A stretch of 64,000 nt of DNA from Antarcticimicrobium sp. (lineage in GTDB: Bacteria; Pseudomonadota; Alphaproteobacteria; Rhodobacterales; Rhodobacteraceae), in the NCBI RefSeq assembly GCF_029212575.1, contig NZ_JARGPK010000042.1:186001-250000 (forward strand). The letters run 5' to 3'. Below are positions 1-12,903 of this stretch, one piece after another; position 1 is the first letter of the stretch; each line of letters begins with the position of its first letter. The position numbers and the translations under genes are program-made. The notes under the pieces were generated by a model. It saw only the letters and a program-made list of their open reading frames with translations. It was not told the DNA's origin and did not search any database.

Positions 1-145
1 TGCCTGTCGGTGGCGCAAACCGGGGGGCAGCTCGACAAAAATGTCGGCAGGGGATTCACAAAACCGAAATACTGAATAGATAAAGCGAGGACCGGAGCGA
101 CCCTGGATCGCCTCTGGCCGATCTCCGACACAGGCAGGATTTGTT

Positions 146-1900
146 TTGACCAACTCCGACACCACATTCGATCCGAAGGCCCCGCATGATCCCGAACGCG
201 AGTTGGCCAACATGATCGACACCGCCTTTCGCGCCGCGATCAGCCAGATGACCTCGGGGCTGTCGCCGGCGGCGCTGATGCAGCATTACACGGAATGGGC
301 GCTGCACATGGCAAGCTCGCCAGGCAAGCAGTTGCAGCTTGGTCATCTGGCGTTTGAAAACTGGTCCGACTTTTCCCGTTACCTGACCCGATGCGCGATG
401 AACGGCAACGGCGCGGCCTGCGCCGAACCGGATGCCCGCGACCGCCGCTTTCGCCACGAAGGGTGGGCGCATCAGCCCTTCGCGGCCTATCAGCAGGCCT
501 TTCTGCTGACCCAGAAATGGTGGGACGAGGCCACGACGGGCGTGCGCGGGATGTCGCGCGCCAATGAACGGGTGGTAAATTTCGCAGCCCGCCAGATCCT
601 CGATGCGATGGCCCCCAGCAATTTCATCGCGACGAACCCCGAGATTCTGGAAAAGACCATCAAGACCGGCGGTGCCAACCTGCTCGAGGGCGCGCGCAAT
701 TTTCAGGAAGATGTCCAGCACGCCCTTCTGCGGGAAAAGGAACCGCTGTCGGAGGAGTATTGCGTCGGCGAGAGAGTGGCCGTCACGCCCGGCAAGGTGG
801 TCTATCGCAACCATCTGATCGAGCTGATCCAGTACGAGCCGGCAACGGAAAAGGTCCAGCCCGAGCCGGTGCTGATCGTGCCGGCCTGGATCATGAAATA
901 CTATATCCTCGATCTCAGCCCGGAAAACTCGATGGTGAAATACCTGACCGAACAGGGGTTCACCGTCTTCATGATTTCCTGGCGCAACCCGGGTGCCGAG
1001 GATGCCGGCTATGGCATGGCGGACTATCGCCGGATGGGGCCGATGGCGGCCCTGGACGAGGTGACGCAGCGCACCGGAGCCACCCGCGTTCACGCGGTGG
1101 GGTATTGCCTTGGCGGCACCTTGCTGAGCATTGCCGCCGCTGCCATGGCGCGCGAGGGCGACACCCGCCTGGCCAGCTTGACCCTGCTGGCGGCCCAGAT
1201 GGATTTCACCGAGGCCGGCGAACTGACCCTGTTCATCAACGAAAGCGAGGTCTCCTTCCTCGAGGACATGATGTGGCGGAACGGCTATCTCGACGCGGCG
1301 CAGATGGCTGGGGCGTTCCAGCTGCTGCGCTCCAACGACCTGATCTGGTCGCGGCTGCAGCATGAATACCTGATGGGAGAGACGCTGCGCTCCAGCGACC
1401 TGATGGCCTGGAACGCGGATTCGACGCGCATGCCCTACCGGATGCATTCGGAATACCTGCGCCAGCTGTTCCTTGAAAACGCCTTTGCAACCGGCAAGTT
1501 CGAAGTCGAGGGGCACCCGGTCACGCCGCGCGACATTCAGATGCCGATCTTTGCCGTCGGCACCGAAACCGACCACGTGGCGCCGTGGAAATCGGCCTAC
1601 AAGACCGGCGCGCTGACCCGCTCCGAGGTGACCTTTGCCCTGACCAACGGTGGCCACAACGCCGGAGTCTTATCCGAGCCGGGGCATCACCACCGCCATT
1701 TCCGGCTGGGCCGGATCCTGAGCAACAACCACTTCATCCCGGCCGAGGAATGGGCGGAGCAGGCCGAAACCCATGACGGGTCGTGGTGGCTGGCCTGGGT
1801 GAACTGGCTGAAGGGCCAGCAACGCGGCGAGCCGGTCGCGCCGCCGAAGATGGGCAATGCGATCTGCGACGCGCCAGGCACCTATGTGATGATGCGGTGA
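146..1900 (+). CDS. phaC: Class I-type polyhydroxyalkanoate synthase
   Basis: This enzyme polymerises (R)-3-hydroxyacyl-CoA into polyhydroxyalkanoate storage granules in the cytoplasm. The 584-residue protein has the length usual for class I PhaC. An N-terminal PhaC_N region is followed by an alpha/beta-hydrolase fold carrying the lipase-like box GYCLGG, with nucleophile Cys321. The expected Asp (about 476, in the stretch FAVGTETDH) and His (about 504, in NGGHN) complete the catalytic triad. The start is a TTG preceded by an AGGAT-like ribosome site; Met23 is a possible alternative. The genes usually found beside phaC (phaZ divergent, phasin and phaR downstream) are not seen: the left edge cuts the upstream side and a toxin-antitoxin pair follows. 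Function is secure; the start is less so. Confidence 0.93.
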   Translation: MTNSDTTFDPKAPHDPERELANMIDTAFRAAISQMTSGLSPAALMQHYTEWALHMASSPGKQLQLGHLAFENWSDFSRYLTRCAMNGNGAACAEPDARDRRFRHEGWAHQPFAAYQQAFLLTQKWWDEATTGVRGMSRANERVVNFAARQILDAMAPSNFIATNPEILEKTIKTGGANLLEGARNFQEDVQHALLREKEPLSEEYCVGERVAVTPGKVVYRNHLIELIQYEPATEKVQPEPVLIVPAWIMKYYILDLSPENSMVKYLTEQGFTVFMISWRNPGAEDAGYGMADYRRMGPMAALDEVTQRTGATRVHAVGYCLGGTLLSIAAAAMAREGDTRLASLTLLAAQMDFTEAGELTLFINESEVSFLEDMMWRNGYLDAAQMAGAFQLLRSNDLIWSRLQHEYLMGETLRSSDLMAWNADSTRMPYRMHSEYLRQLFLENAFATGKFEVEGHPVTPRDIQMPIFAVGTETDHVAPWKSAYKTGALTRSEVTFALTNGGHNAGVLSEPGHHHRHFRLGRILSNNHFIPAEEWAEQAETHDGSWWLAWVNWLKGQQRGEPVAPPKMGNAICDAPGTYVMMR

Positions 1901-2004
1901 GGGGCAGGGGGCGATTGATCCGGGATCCGTCGCGCAACGTTTTACATGCGACGTCGTGCGCAAAGTGAAATGCCCGACCGTTTGGCTTGCACCTGCTGCC
2001 TTGG

Positions 2005-2286
2005 CTATACGCCCATCATCAGGACGTCGATCGCGCGCGTGATCAGATCGGCCTGATCCGCGACAGTCCCGTCGCGGCGCAGGGTCGATCGGCGCACCGC
2101 CGCGATCAGCCGGGTCGCCAAGACCAGCCGCCTGCCATCATGCAGGATCACGGGATTCAAATGCGTCACGGCAGGATAGTCGGGAAGCAGCGGAATGACC
2201 ACCACGGCAGGATCCGTCGGCAACAGGTCGCTTTCGACGATGACCATGGCAACGCCGTTGTAGTTTGCCACGTCATGGCGCTTCAA
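2005..2286 (-). CDS. ccdB: CcdB-family toxin (gyrase poison)
   Basis: Predicted toxin of a type II toxin-antitoxin module; family members trap DNA gyrase. The roughly 93-residue protein has the CcdB layout: an N-terminal KRHDVANYNG strand, an ESDLLPTDPAVVVIPLLP core, the LNPVILHDG segment and a C-terminal helix ending AIDVLMMGV, which corresponds to the gyrase-contacting end of CcdB. The best start is a TTG that overlaps the ccdA stop codon by 3 nt, implying translational coupling. Starting further upstream would add residues with no family likeness. It lies between phaC and carB, both on chromosomal housekeeping ground, so this is a chromosomal rather than plasmid copy. Whether it is still toxic cannot be told from the sequence. 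Confidence 0.8.
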   Translation of the reverse strand: MKRHDVANYNGVAMVIVESDLLPTDPAVVVIPLLPDYPAVTHLNPVILHDGRRLVLATRLIAAVRRSTLRRDGTVADQADLITRAIDVLMMGV

Positions 2287-2537
2287 TGGTCCCAAGACGC
2301 GCGCCCGGGCGCGGCGATGATGTCGGCCAAGGGATGCCCGTTTTTCTCGTGCCATTCCGCCTGGGCCGCGAAGGCCTCCGCGTTTTCTTCACGCCAGCGT
2401 TGTTGCCGGGCTTGCGCGACGGCCTGTCTCAGCGCCGTGTCGGCGACCGAGGAGACATTGATACCCAAGCCCCTCGCTTGGTCAAGAAGCTCGACGTCGA
2501 GCGTCAGGGAGGTTTTGCGCTTCGCCACAGGGGCCAT
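2283..2537 (-). CDS. ccdA: CcdA-family antitoxin
   Basis: Antitoxin partner of the adjacent CcdB-like toxin. The N-terminal part (KRKTSLTLDVELLDQARGLG) reads as a ribbon-helix-helix DNA-binding fold, used in this family to autorepress the operon. The C-terminal part (RWREENAEAFAAQAEW, then ENGHPLAD-like residues) matches the toxin-neutralising tail of CcdA. I prefer the ATG at 2537 (84 aa), which has a GGAG about nine bases upstream; an upstream in-frame ATG at 2558 lacks a ribosome site. The gene order antitoxin then toxin, with overlapping stop and start, is typical of the family. Autoregulation by a CcdAB complex is inferred from the family. Confidence 0.8.
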   Translation of the reverse strand: MAPVAKRKTSLTLDVELLDQARGLGINVSSVADTALRQAVAQARQQRWREENAEAFAAQAEWHEKNGHPLADIIAAPGRASWDH

Positions 2538-2739
2538 TTGTGTGGGCTCCGCCTTCATACCGCTGGATCATACCGCATTTCATCCACATGGCAAAGCGGC
2601 ATCCTCGGCGCGCCAGAGGTTCACCCCGCACCAGCAGGGTCGGGAGGCTTTTTTCCGAGGTTAAATGAGGCGGTGGGCATCAAGCACCGTTCGGCGCCGA
2701 AATCGCGAGGGCAGAAAGATACCGACCCTGAAATGCGAA

Positions 2740-2763
2740 ATGCCCGGCGGTTCGGCCGGGCAT
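2740..2763 (-). terminator. Hairpin downstream of carB
   Basis: A perfect 9-bp stem (ATGCCCGGC / GCCGGGCAT) with a 6-nt loop lies just beyond the carB stop. On the minus strand it is followed by a weak T-rich stretch; on the plus strand a TTTTT run comes ten bases later. It probably ends carB transcription. Confidence 0.6.
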
Positions 2764-2784
2764 TCGTCGTTTTTCCGCCGGTGA

Positions 2785-6144
<3,360 letters not shown>

Positions 6145-6297
6145 GGCCTGTTCCTTCGATCTGGTCGCATCCGTGCGAGTCATCGGCTGCGGGCGGGCTG
6201 TCAAATTGACCCGCTTTATAGGGGAGCAAAGGAAAGGTGCAAGGGGCGCGCGCAGCGGGTTGCGGCCATCTCATGGCCCGCCGGATGCGCAAAAGGA

Positions 6298-6323
6298 AAT
6301 CCCCCCGCAAAGGCGGGGGGATT
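6298..6323 (-). terminator. Terminator of the RTX/vWA gene
   Basis: Strong hairpin AATCCCCCCGC / GCGGGGGGATT around a 4-nt loop, 18 nt past the stop of the RTX gene. On the minus strand it is followed by TCCTTTTG. Confidence 0.75.
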
Positions 6324-6341
6324 CAATGGTTTCAGATCGGA

Positions 6342-7904
6342 TCAGGCGATGCCGAAGGTAAAGTCCGAGGCGTCGATATCCGCCACGTCGGTGTTCTTGA
6401 CCTTGGCGAAGTCCACGCCGTCGAGATCCAGGATGACGCTGCTGCCAGCCTTGCGGACACCGATGTCGGCAAAGGTGTGGAGCACGTCGTCGAGGATGTT
6501 GAAGGTGTCGGAGCCGTCCTCGTAATCCAGGACAACATCCGTCGGCACGATCGTATCGGCGTTGAACTCGAACACGTCGTCGCCGTCCCCACCCTTCAGC
6601 TTGTCCTTGCCGGCACCGCCGGCGATCAGGTCGTCGCCCTTGCCGCCGTCGATCTTGTCCTTGCCGGCATTGCCATAAATTTCATCATCGCCGGCGCCGC
6701 CGTTGATCTTGTCGTTGCCGCCCTTGCCCTTGATCAGGTTGTCGGCCCGGTTGCCCTCGATGATATCGCGGAAATCGGTGCCGATGGCATTCTCGATCAG
6801 GGTGTCGGTGGCGTCGCTGATGCCGGTTTCGATCGAGTCGATGATGTCCGAGCTGTCCGAGCTCAGGTCAACAACGGTGCCGAAGCCGAAGAAATCGACG
6901 ATGTCCTGGTAGGCCTCTGTGACCGAGGTGCCGAAATCGGACACGGCAAAGACCGGGACGATCCCGCCCTTGATCAGGGCGTCCTTGACCTGGTCAAGGG
7001 TCGGATAGTCTTCGCCGGTGCCGTCATCGCCGGGGCCGTCGGTGACGTCGTCACCATCGTTCGGGGCAACCGGGTTGTCGCCGGCAAAGTGCGGCACCGC
7101 GTCGGTGGCCAGAACCACGACCTTGGTCGCATCGGTGGACCACCCAACCTCGGCCGTCCGCAGCGCCACCTGCATCAGGCCGGTCAGCTGCGACTCGGGG
7201 CCATCAGACCCGCTGCCGAGAACCAGCGCGTCGAGCGCGGCTTTCCAGGCATCGAAATCGGAGGTGAGGCCCAGCGCGGTCTGATACTCATGGTCCGATG
7301 TGCTGCCGAAGGGCGAGGTCGGCTTGTCGATAAAGCTGGCAAGGCCCAGCTCAACGCTGGTCGCCAGACCCGAGAGAGCGGTGACCAGATCGTCGGCCAG
7401 ACCGCTCACGGTCGTGAGGTCGTCGCCGAACGAGCCGGAGAGATCCTCCAGCAGAACCAGTTCCAGCCCCCGCGGGCCATCGTCGGTCAGGCCGGTCAGT
7501 TCGATGGTGCGGTCGTCCACCTCGGAGATGCTGCCGGGGTTCATGTCGATCCGGGCGCCTGTGATGCCGCCGTGGAAGTTGATGGTGTCACTGTTGCCCG
7601 CCGTGTCGGTGATGACCACGTGGTCACCGGCAAAGCCGTTGACGACGAAATGGTCACTGCCATCGCCGCCAAAGGCGGTGTCGTCGCCCGCGGTCAGGTC
7701 AAACACGTCCCTGCCGGCGCCTCCCAGCAATACGTCGTCGCCGATGCCGCCGACCAGAACGTCGTTGCCGTCTCCGCCGTCGAGAAAGTCATCGCCGTTC
7801 TGGCCAAGCAGAACGTCGTTGCCGCTCAGACCGAGTATTTGATCGCTGAACAGGGACCCAGCCAGGACGTCATCGACGTCGTCTTCGCCCGTGTAAATAG
7901 CCAT
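6342..7904 (-). CDS. Secreted RTX protein with a central von Willebrand A domain
   Basis: Predicted calcium-binding extracellular protein of 520 residues. Residues about 25-90 hold RTX nonapeptides (GGxGxDxxx type). A von Willebrand factor A domain follows, with the MIDAS motif DLSGS at Asp154-Ser158, and a second RTX block spans about residues 370-445. The tail ends in an acidic and hydrophobic stretch (ASDFTFGIA), as in substrates of type I secretion; there is no N-terminal signal peptide. The start at MAIYTGEDD has an AGGAGA ribosome site; the longer frame upstream is non-coding in character. No type I exporter genes lie nearby, so it must use one encoded elsewhere. Likely roles are adhesion or matrix binding, inferred from the domain mix only. 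Confidence 0.75.
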   Translation of the reverse strand: MAIYTGEDDVDDVLAGSLFSDQILGLSGNDVLLGQNGDDFLDGGDGNDVLVGGIGDDVLLGGAGRDVFDLTAGDDTAFGGDGSDHFVVNGFAGDHVVITDTAGNSDTINFHGGITGARIDMNPGSISEVDDRTIELTGLTDDGPRGLELVLLEDLSGSFGDDLTTVSGLADDLVTALSGLATSVELGLASFIDKPTSPFGSTSDHEYQTALGLTSDFDAWKAALDALVLGSGSDGPESQLTGLMQVALRTAEVGWSTDATKVVVLATDAVPHFAGDNPVAPNDGDDVTDGPGDDGTGEDYPTLDQVKDALIKGGIVPVFAVSDFGTSVTEAYQDIVDFFGFGTVVDLSSDSSDIIDSIETGISDATDTLIENAIGTDFRDIIEGNRADNLIKGKGGNDKINGGAGDDEIYGNAGKDKIDGGKGDDLIAGGAGKDKLKGGDGDDVFEFNADTIVPTDVVLDYEDGSDTFNILDDVLHTFADIGVRKAGSSVILDLDGVDFAKVKNTDVADIDASDFTFGIA

Positions 7905-8183
7905 TGCTCTTCTCCTATTTGCTGCGTTGGTGCGGGTCGCACCAGATTGCAGGGGACGGTACAAATTTCTTCTTAAACTCAAGTGGAGGCGCACTCTGTG
8001 AACAAAGTTACACCTCCGTAATGAAAGTACTTTGGAATCGGCTGATCTGGCAATTGATTGTTGGTCGTCGGCACGAGAACGCGACACCGTAAGCGTGATT
8101 CCGCCGACGGCGACGGCCGCCTTTTTTTTGGGCAAATCGCCAATATTCCTGGCGAAATTCCTTCCCCCGATGTCTTGCGGGGG

Positions 8184-9416
8184 CTACTCGGCGGCCTCGT
8201 GGAAATCCCGGTCCGGTGCGAGGGGATGCAGGTAGTCGCGCGTCAACGGTGCGGCGTCGCCGCGATGACCGAGCTGGAACTGGAACACCACCTGCTGCTC
8301 CTCCTCGAAGGTCATGAAGCACGCGATCAGGTAATAGCGCCACATCCGGATGAACCGGTCGTCATAACTTTGTCGCACGGTGTCGAGGTTGGCGTCGAAG
8401 CGGTCCAGCCAATGCCGCAGGGTCATCGCGTAATGAAACCGCATCACCTCGATGTCCAGCGACCACAGGCCCGAGCGTTCGACCGCAGGCGTCAGTTGTG
8501 ACAGGGTGGGGATATAGCCGCCGGGAAAGATGTACTTGGTGATCCATTCCGCCTGCGCCCCCGGCGGGGCGAGGCTGCCGATGGTGTGGATCAGGGCCAG
8601 ACCGTCGCGCTCGAGCAGGTTGGCGACCTGTGCGAAATAGGTCCCGTAGAACGGCACGCCCACGTGTTCGAGCATGCCGACCGAGACGATTCTGTCAAAG
8701 GTCTCGCTGATGTCGCGATAGTCCTGCAGCCGAAATTCAGTGTTGCGCTCCATCCCGGCCTCGGCGGCGCGGCGCCGGGCGGTGGCCAATTGGTTCTCAG
8801 ACAGGGTCACGCCGGTGACATGGGCGCCGTGGTCGCGCGCCAGCGTCAGCGCCATGCCGCCCCAGCCGCAGCCGATATCCAGCACCCGCATGCCCGGCTC
8901 GATCCGCAGCTTGGCGGCGATATGAGCCTTTTTCGCGCGCTGCGCGTCCTCCAGGCTCATCCCCGGATCGGAAAAATAGGCGCAGCTGTATTGCATGTCC
9001 TCGTCCAGAAACAGCCGGTACAGATCGTCGGACAGGTCGTAGTGATGCGCCACGTACTTGCGCGCCAGCCCGGGCGTGTTGCGTCGCAGCCAGCTTTGCG
9101 CGCCATAGCGCAACCGGCTGTAGAACCGCGCCCAGAGCGGCAGGTCGTCGCGTCGGCGGTTGCGCAGCAGCACCCGCAGCAGCCCCTCGACGTCGTCGCC
9201 CTCGATCTGAAGCGTGCCCTCCATATACGATTCGCCCAGGGCAAGCTCGGGGTTCAGGCACAGGGCCCTGAGCGTCGCCTCCTGGGTAATGCGCACCGCC
9301 GCGCCCGGCTCGGCCTGGGTGCCATAACATTCGGTCCGGCCATCGGGATAGGTGACCTGCAATTGACCGGTCTGGATCAATCGCTGCAGCATGCGATCGA
9401 AAATGTTGGTCCACAT
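8184..9416 (-). CDS. cfa: Cyclopropane-fatty-acyl-phospholipid synthase
   Basis: Methylates the double bond of unsaturated acyl chains in membrane phospholipids using S-adenosylmethionine, as a peripheral membrane enzyme. The 410-residue protein matches the family length. The SAM-binding glycine motif VLDIGCGWGG sits near the middle, followed by the family stretch GVTLSENQ and, further on, SVGMLEHVG and YIFPGGYIPT. I chose the ATG at 9416 because GGAGG lies seven bases upstream; an ATG six bases earlier is too close to the ribosome site. The gene stands alone, divergent from aspS. It could alternatively be one of the related mycolic-type methyltransferases, but the C-terminal layout fits Cfa. 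Confidence 0.92.
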   Translation of the reverse strand: MWTNIFDRMLQRLIQTGQLQVTYPDGRTECYGTQAEPGAAVRITQEATLRALCLNPELALGESYMEGTLQIEGDDVEGLLRVLLRNRRRDDLPLWARFYSRLRYGAQSWLRRNTPGLARKYVAHHYDLSDDLYRLFLDEDMQYSCAYFSDPGMSLEDAQRAKKAHIAAKLRIEPGMRVLDIGCGWGGMALTLARDHGAHVTGVTLSENQLATARRRAAEAGMERNTEFRLQDYRDISETFDRIVSVGMLEHVGVPFYGTYFAQVANLLERDGLALIHTIGSLAPPGAQAEWITKYIFPGGYIPTLSQLTPAVERSGLWSLDIEVMRFHYAMTLRHWLDRFDANLDTVRQSYDDRFIRMWRYYLIACFMTFEEEQQVVFQFQLGHRGDAAPLTRDYLHPLAPDRDFHEAAE

Positions 9417-9604
9417 GGACATACCTCCGGCTCTCCGGTTCGCTGTTTCCTTGCTCCGCGAAAACGTTACACCAGCTTTTTTCAATTCCCAACACCGTTG
9501 CGAATCCCGTTGCGTCACCTGTTGCTCCCTTGACTTCCCGGGCCGGGCACGGTGTATCGGCGCGACATTCATGACCGCCCAGACCGCCCGAGGGGAGCCT
9601 CCCG

Positions 9605-11383
9605 ATGCACGCCTATCGCAGCCATACCTGCGCAGACCTCACCGCCGCCGAAGTCGGCCAGACCGTCCGCCTGTCGGGCTGGGTCCACCGGATCCGCGAT
9701 CACGGCGGGGTGTTGTTCATCGACCTGCGCGATCACTACGGCCTCACCCAGGTGCTGTGCGATCCCGACAGCCCGGTGTTTGCTGACGTCGAGAAGCTGC
9801 GCAGCGAATGGTGCGTACGCATCGACGGCGAGGTCAAGGCGCGGGCGCCCGAGCTGATCAACGCCAAGATCCCCACCGGCGAGATCGAGGTCTATATCCG
9901 CGACCTGGAGGTGCTGGGCCAGTCCGGCGAGCTGCCGCTGATCGTGTTCGGCGATCAGGAATACCCCGAGGAGACGCGGCTGCGCTATCGCTACCTCGAC
10001 CTGCGCCGCGAGGCGATGCAGCGCAACATGACCCTGCGCAGCGACGTGGTGGCCAGCATCCGCCGCCGGATGTGGGATCAGAAGTTCCGCGAATACCAGA
10101 CCCCGATCATCACCGCATCCAGCCCTGAGGGCGCGCGCGACTTCCTGGTGCCGAGCCGCCTGCATCCGGGCAAGTTCTATGCGCTGCCGCAGGCGCCGCA
10201 GCAGTTCAAGCAGCTGATCATGGTGTCGGGCTTCGACAAGTATTTCCAGGTCGCGCCCTGTTTCCGCGACGAGGATCCGCGCGCCGACCGCTCGCCCACC
10301 GATTTCTATCAGCTCGACCTCGAGATGTCCTTTGTCACCCAGCAGGACGTGTTCGACACCATCCAGCCGGTGCTGGAGGGCGTGTTCGAGGAGTTCGGCG
10401 ACGGCAAGACGGTCGACAAGCACTGGCCGCAGATTTCGTACAAAGAGGCGGCGCTTTGGTACGGCACCGACAAGCCCGACCTGCGCAACCCGATCAAGAT
10501 GCAGGATGTCTCGGAACATTTCCGTGGCTCGGGCTTTGCCATCTTCGCCAGGCTGCTGGAGCAGGACGGGACCGAGATCCGCGCGATCCCGGCCAAATCG
10601 GGCGGCAGCCGCAAGTTCTGTGACCGGATGAATTCCTATGCCCAGAAAGAGGGGCTGCCGGGGATGGGCTATATCTTCTGGCGGGAAGGTGAGAACGGCA
10701 TGGAGGCGGCCGGACCGCTGGCCAAGAACATCGGCCCCGAACGGACCGAGGCGATCCGCCAGCAACTGGGCCTGGGCAAGGGCGACGCCGCCTTTTTCCT
10801 CGGCGGCAAGCCCGCCAGCTTCGAGGCGGTCGCGGGCCGCGCCCGTACCGTCATCGGCGAGGAGCTGAAGCTGACCGACAAGGACCGTTTCGCGTTCTGC
10901 TGGGTGGTCGATTTCCCGATGTACGAAAAGGACGACGAGACCGGCAGGATCGATTTCAGCCACAACCCCTTCTCGATGCCGCAGGGCGGAATGGAGGCGC
11001 TGCAGGGCGATCCGCTGGAGGTTCTGGGATACCAGTACGACCTGGCCTGCAACGGCTATGAGCTGGTCTCGGGCGCGATCCGGAACCACAAGCCCGAGAT
11101 CATGTTCAAGGCCTTCGAACTGGCCGGATATGGCGAGGACGAGGTGCGCAAGCGGTTCGGCGGCATGGTCAACGCATTCCAGTACGGCGCGCCGCCGCAC
11201 GGGGGCTGCGCCGCCGGGATCGACCGGATCGTGATGCTGCTGGCCGACGAAGCCAACATCCGCGAGGTCATCATGTTCCCGATGAACCAGCGCGCCGAGG
11301 ACCTGATGATGAACGCCCCCAGCGAGCCGACCAGCGACCAGCTGATGGACCTGGGCCTGCGCGTGATCCCGCGCGAGGACTGA
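9605..11383 (+). CDS. aspS: Aspartyl-tRNA synthetase
   Basis: Class II aminoacyl-tRNA synthetase charging tRNA-Asp. The 592-residue bacterial-type protein has an N-terminal OB-fold anticodon domain ([19 protein letters not shown]), class II motif 2 ([12 protein letters not shown]) and a GAD insertion between motifs 2 and 3. Class II motif 3 near the end reads GIDRIVMLL. The ribosome site GAGGGGAG precedes the ATG. Many alphaproteobacterial AspRS enzymes are non-discriminating and also charge tRNA-Asn; the sequence alone does not settle this. Confidence 0.97.
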   Translation: MHAYRSHTCADLTAAEVGQTVRLSGWVHRIRDHGGVLFIDLRDHYGLTQVLCDPDSPVFADVEKLRSEWCVRIDGEVKARAPELINAKIPTGEIEVYIRDLEVLGQSGELPLIVFGDQEYPEETRLRYRYLDLRREAMQRNMTLRSDVVASIRRRMWDQKFREYQTPIITASSPEGARDFLVPSRLHPGKFYALPQAPQQFKQLIMVSGFDKYFQVAPCFRDEDPRADRSPTDFYQLDLEMSFVTQQDVFDTIQPVLEGVFEEFGDGKTVDKHWPQISYKEAALWYGTDKPDLRNPIKMQDVSEHFRGSGFAIFARLLEQDGTEIRAIPAKSGGSRKFCDRMNSYAQKEGLPGMGYIFWREGENGMEAAGPLAKNIGPERTEAIRQQLGLGKGDAAFFLGGKPASFEAVAGRARTVIGEELKLTDKDRFAFCWVVDFPMYEKDDETGRIDFSHNPFSMPQGGMEALQGDPLEVLGYQYDLACNGYELVSGAIRNHKPEIMFKAFELAGYGEDEVRKRFGGMVNAFQYGAPPHGGCAAGIDRIVMLLADEANIREVIMFPMNQRAEDLMMNAPSEPTSDQLMDLGLRVIPRED

Positions 11384-11427
11384 GCTTTCGGGCGGAGCTC
11401 CGCCGAGCGGTGAAAAAACCAACCCGG

Positions 11428-11458
11428 CGCGGCCCGTTCCACTAGGAACCGGGCCGCG
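11428..11458 (+). terminator. Terminator downstream of aspS
   Basis: Nine-base stem CGCGGCCCG / CGGGCCGCG, extended by GTTCC/GGAAC pairing towards the loop and followed by TTGCGGTTT. It lies 45 nt after the aspS stop. Confidence 0.65.
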
Positions 11459-11511
11459 TTGCGGTTTAAGCTTTGCCGCGTGAGGCGAACTTATCCGCGT
11501 GGTTTCCAGCC

Positions 11512-12894
11512 GTGAGCTTTTCCCCAGAACGTTCCGAGATCCGCTTTGGCTGCGGGCTGTCGCCGCAGATCGCGCCGCCGCCGACGCTTGATGCGCTGCT
11601 GGCCGGGCTGGATGGGCCCGACGGGATGGCGGCACGGTTTCCGGTCGTGACCCATGACGATTATTGGCAGCGGCGCGCGCACTGGCTGGATCTGCGCAAG
11701 CAAAAGCGCAAGGCCAGCGGCGCGCGGGCGCAGGCGCTGTCGGATCAGACCAAGGCGGTGAACCGCAGCTTTCGCGCCGACCTGTTGCGCGGCCTCGGGC
11801 AGACCGTGCTGCGCTGGAGCGGGACGCAGGCCGGCTTTCGCGAGCGCCTGGCGCTGTTCTGGGCGGATCACTTCACCACCGTGGGCAAGACCGGGCCGCA
11901 GCGCAGCGCGGTCTCGATCTATGTCGATGCGGCGATCCGGCCCAACCTGCCGGGGCGATTCGGCGATCTGCTGGTCGCGGCGGTGACCCACCCGATGATG
12001 CTGACCTATCTCGACCAGCGGGTCTCGGTCGGGCCGCAAAGCGCTTTTGCCCGCCGCAAGGGCAAGTCCCGTGGGCTGAACGAGAACCTCGCCCGCGAGG
12101 TTCTGGAGCTGCACACGCTGGGGGTGGACGGCCCCTATACCCAGGCGGACGTGCGCCAACTGGCCGAGCTGTTCACCGGCCTCACCGTCGGCCGGACCGG
12201 AACGGTGGAGTTTCGCCCCGGCTGGGCCGAGCCGGGCGAGGAGATGATCCTCGGGCGCCACTACGGCGGCAACCCGGCGCGGCTGGAGGCGGTGCAGAGC
12301 GCGCTGCACGATCTGGCGGTCCACCCGGCGACGGCGGATCACATCGCGCGCAAGCTGGCGGTGCATTTCGTCTCCGACACGCCCGACCCGGGGCTGGTGG
12401 CGCATATGTCGGCGCGGTTCCTGGCCACCGGGGGCGATCTGCGCGCGGTCTATGCCGCGATGCTGGAGCATCCGGCGGCTTGGGCCGACGGGCCCGGCAA
12501 CGTCAAGCCGCCGTTCGATTTCATCGCCTCGGCCTGTCGGGCGCTGGCGGTGGCGCCGGAGCGGATCGAAACCGCGAAGGACAGTCAGATGAACCGGCTG
12601 ATCCTGCAACCGGCGCGCGCCATGGGGCAGTTCTGGCAGCGGCCCAATGGCCCGGACGGCTGGCCCGAGGCGGATGCGGCCTGGATCACCCCGCAGGGGC
12701 TCTCGGCGCGGCTGCGCTGGGCGATGGCGGTGCCGCGCCGGCTGCTGCCCGACCTGCCGGACCCGCGCGCCTTTGTCGATACCGCGCTGGGCGCGGCGGC
12801 GCCCGAGCCGGTGCGCTTTGCCGCGCGGGCCGCCGAAACCCGGGCCGAGGCGGTGGGGCTGGTGCTCTCGGCGTCGGCATTCCAGCGCCGATAG
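11512..12894 (+). CDS. DUF1800 family protein
   Basis: Conserved protein of about 460 residues with the DUF1800 signature near the start (EIRFGCGLSP) and the core FWADHFTT, followed by NENLAREVLELHTLGV and an AELFTGLTV stretch. I start at the GTG at 11512, which puts the conserved N-terminus at the front; a TTG 39 nt upstream is also open. Family members are almost always encoded immediately before a DUF1501 protein, as here (9-nt gap), and the pair is thought to act together in the periplasm or at the envelope. No enzymatic activity is established. No clear signal peptide is visible in this member. Confidence 0.8.
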   Translation: MSFSPERSEIRFGCGLSPQIAPPPTLDALLAGLDGPDGMAARFPVVTHDDYWQRRAHWLDLRKQKRKASGARAQALSDQTKAVNRSFRADLLRGLGQTVLRWSGTQAGFRERLALFWADHFTTVGKTGPQRSAVSIYVDAAIRPNLPGRFGDLLVAAVTHPMMLTYLDQRVSVGPQSAFARRKGKSRGLNENLAREVLELHTLGVDGPYTQADVRQLAELFTGLTVGRTGTVEFRPGWAEPGEEMILGRHYGGNPARLEAVQSALHDLAVHPATADHIARKLAVHFVSDTPDPGLVAHMSARFLATGGDLRAVYAAMLEHPAAWADGPGNVKPPFDFIASACRALAVAPERIETAKDSQMNRLILQPARAMGQFWQRPNGPDGWPEADAAWITPQGLSARLRWAMAVPRRLLPDLPDPRAFVDTALGAAAPEPVRFAARAAETRAEAVGLVLSASAFQRR

Positions 12895-12903
12895 GAGGCC
12901 GCT

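Noticed and set aside
1-145. Promoter or divergent phaZ end upstream of phaC
   Set aside because: The stretch is short and cut by the window edge; no hexamer pair or coding end could be supported.
8106-8130. Plus-strand GGCG...CGCC hairpin followed by a run of eight T
   Set aside because: No plus-strand gene ends here, and it is the wrong strand for the cfa gene, so a terminator call is not supported.
9569-11635. Minus-strand open frame of 688 codons over aspS
   Set aside because: Antisense shadow in GC-rich DNA; the plus strand encodes AspRS with all motifs.
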